From assembly GCA_030847615.1 (NCBI GenBank), contig JAUMIR010000003.1:334309756-334373755 (forward strand): 64,000 nt of DNA, given 5' to 3'. This DNA is from Gambelia wislizenii (taxonomy: Eukaryota > Chordata > Lepidosauria > Squamata > Crotaphytidae). A program made the position numbers and the translations under genes. The notes under the pieces were generated by a model, which worked only from the letters and a program-made list of their open reading frames with translations, had not been told where the DNA came from and ran no database searches. Of the stretch, positions 63,598 to 64,000 are shown one piece after another. Every line of letters begins with the position of its first letter. The stretch's first letter is position 1.

Positions 63598-64000
63598 TTT
63601 GTGTGTGTACACATGCACAACTGAATTCATTTAAAAGTGCCATGTCTATCTATAGAGATAAGTGGGAGGGTGCATATAGATAGACAGGCATGCTGTTTAT
63701 TATTATATACAGTTGATTGTTCCTTGTAAGGGAACAAACTGTGAACATATTTGTCCTTGGTAATCTCTGCCCTTTGATATCTAAGGCACAGTAATCCCTT
63801 TCTTCCGACATCTCATGGATTAACTCTACTCCTACAGCGTGACAGACTTTAAATAACCTAATGAGTAGGTGTTTGCAAAATCCTTTTTCTTATATTATAA
63901 ATATTACGTGACTGTTTTTGAATACTAGGAATGTAAATCAGCTTTGCTCTTGCTGTTTAAAAACATCAGGGGTAAAGCCACAATTGAATTATAGCCTTAT
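63598..64000. other. No gene seen
   Basis: No recognised repeat or coding frame up to the window end. Confidence 0.4.

Noticed and set aside
1..64000. CRISPR array, bacterial operon or prophage
   Set aside because: No regularly spaced identical repeats with unique spacers, no operon structure, and the whole repeat content is vertebrate.

Overview
The window looks like nuclear DNA of a squamate reptile (a lizard or snake; I cannot place it more closely). The evidence is the repeat mixture. CR1 LINEs end in ATTCTATG-type octamers, and there are L2-like and L1 LINE tails. tRNA-headed SINEs carry a tail of the Sauria-SINE/Bov-B kind, and there is a 5S-rRNA-headed SINE. Penelope, DIRS-order, hAT, Tigger-like and Harbinger-like elements are also present. 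No host protein-coding gene, tRNA gene or CRISPR array can be supported. Most of the sequence is intergenic or intronic DNA built from nested mobile elements.

The main object is a 6.8-kb tyrosine-recombinase retrotransposon at 41881-48691, closest in layout to the Ngaro group of the DIRS order. Its split direct repeats are arranged A1 - genes - B1 - A2 - B2. Three apparently intact reading frames lie between them: a Gag with an arginine/serine-rich tract and zinc fingers (43380-44711), a reverse transcriptase-RNase H (44713-46341) and a tyrosine recombinase (46323-47252). All expected catalytic residues are visible. A1 and A2 differ by one base in a G-run plus changes in a terminal C-rich tract, and B1 and B2 have the same length and appear identical, so the copy looks young. 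The A repeat holds three strong inverted repeats with CCAAT-type boxes and a TATA-like box. A 930-bp leader intron (42279-43208) is predicted, because removing it makes the Gag ATG the first AUG of the message. All four boundaries share the tetranucleotide GCAA, as expected for integration of a recombined circle without a target duplication.

Left of it (1-41880): LINE tails (147-1525, 3690-4871, 7022-7345, 9135-9281, 18545-19556, 25320-25990, 30735-31240) and SINEs. Several families of non-autonomous DNA transposons share a GGACTTTWTC-like terminus and 3-bp target duplications (2714-3310, 11558-12126, 15783-16102, 20934-21484, 29929-30733, 34708-35283). Three hAT-type elements lie at 16574-16977, 20257-20641 and 21677-21958. 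A Tigger-like element (12135-13417) is filled by a GC-rich minisatellite. There are copies of one LTR family (9834-10684, 40618-41512) and a row of diverged stem-loops at 22750-22985.

Right of it (48692-64000): three more LTRs of the same family (50583-51350, 51991-53186, 54278-55135), an 89-bp near-perfect hairpin transposon (51571-51659), and a 5S-derived SINE (53455-53680). A 1.6-kb member of the GGACTTTWTC group at 57864-59484 carries a broken LINE reverse-transcriptase gene inside it. A Penelope-like 3' end (62284-62965) has an internal inversion and a hammerhead-ribozyme-like core. Insertions into older elements can be ordered at 9834 (LTR into CR1), 15783 (DNA transposon into CR1), 36571 (LTR-like insert into SINE) and 52038 (Tigger-like insert into LTR).

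All assignments were made by eye from motifs, termini and duplications. Family names of short repeats are therefore tentative, and boundaries without a target duplication may be off by tens of bases.
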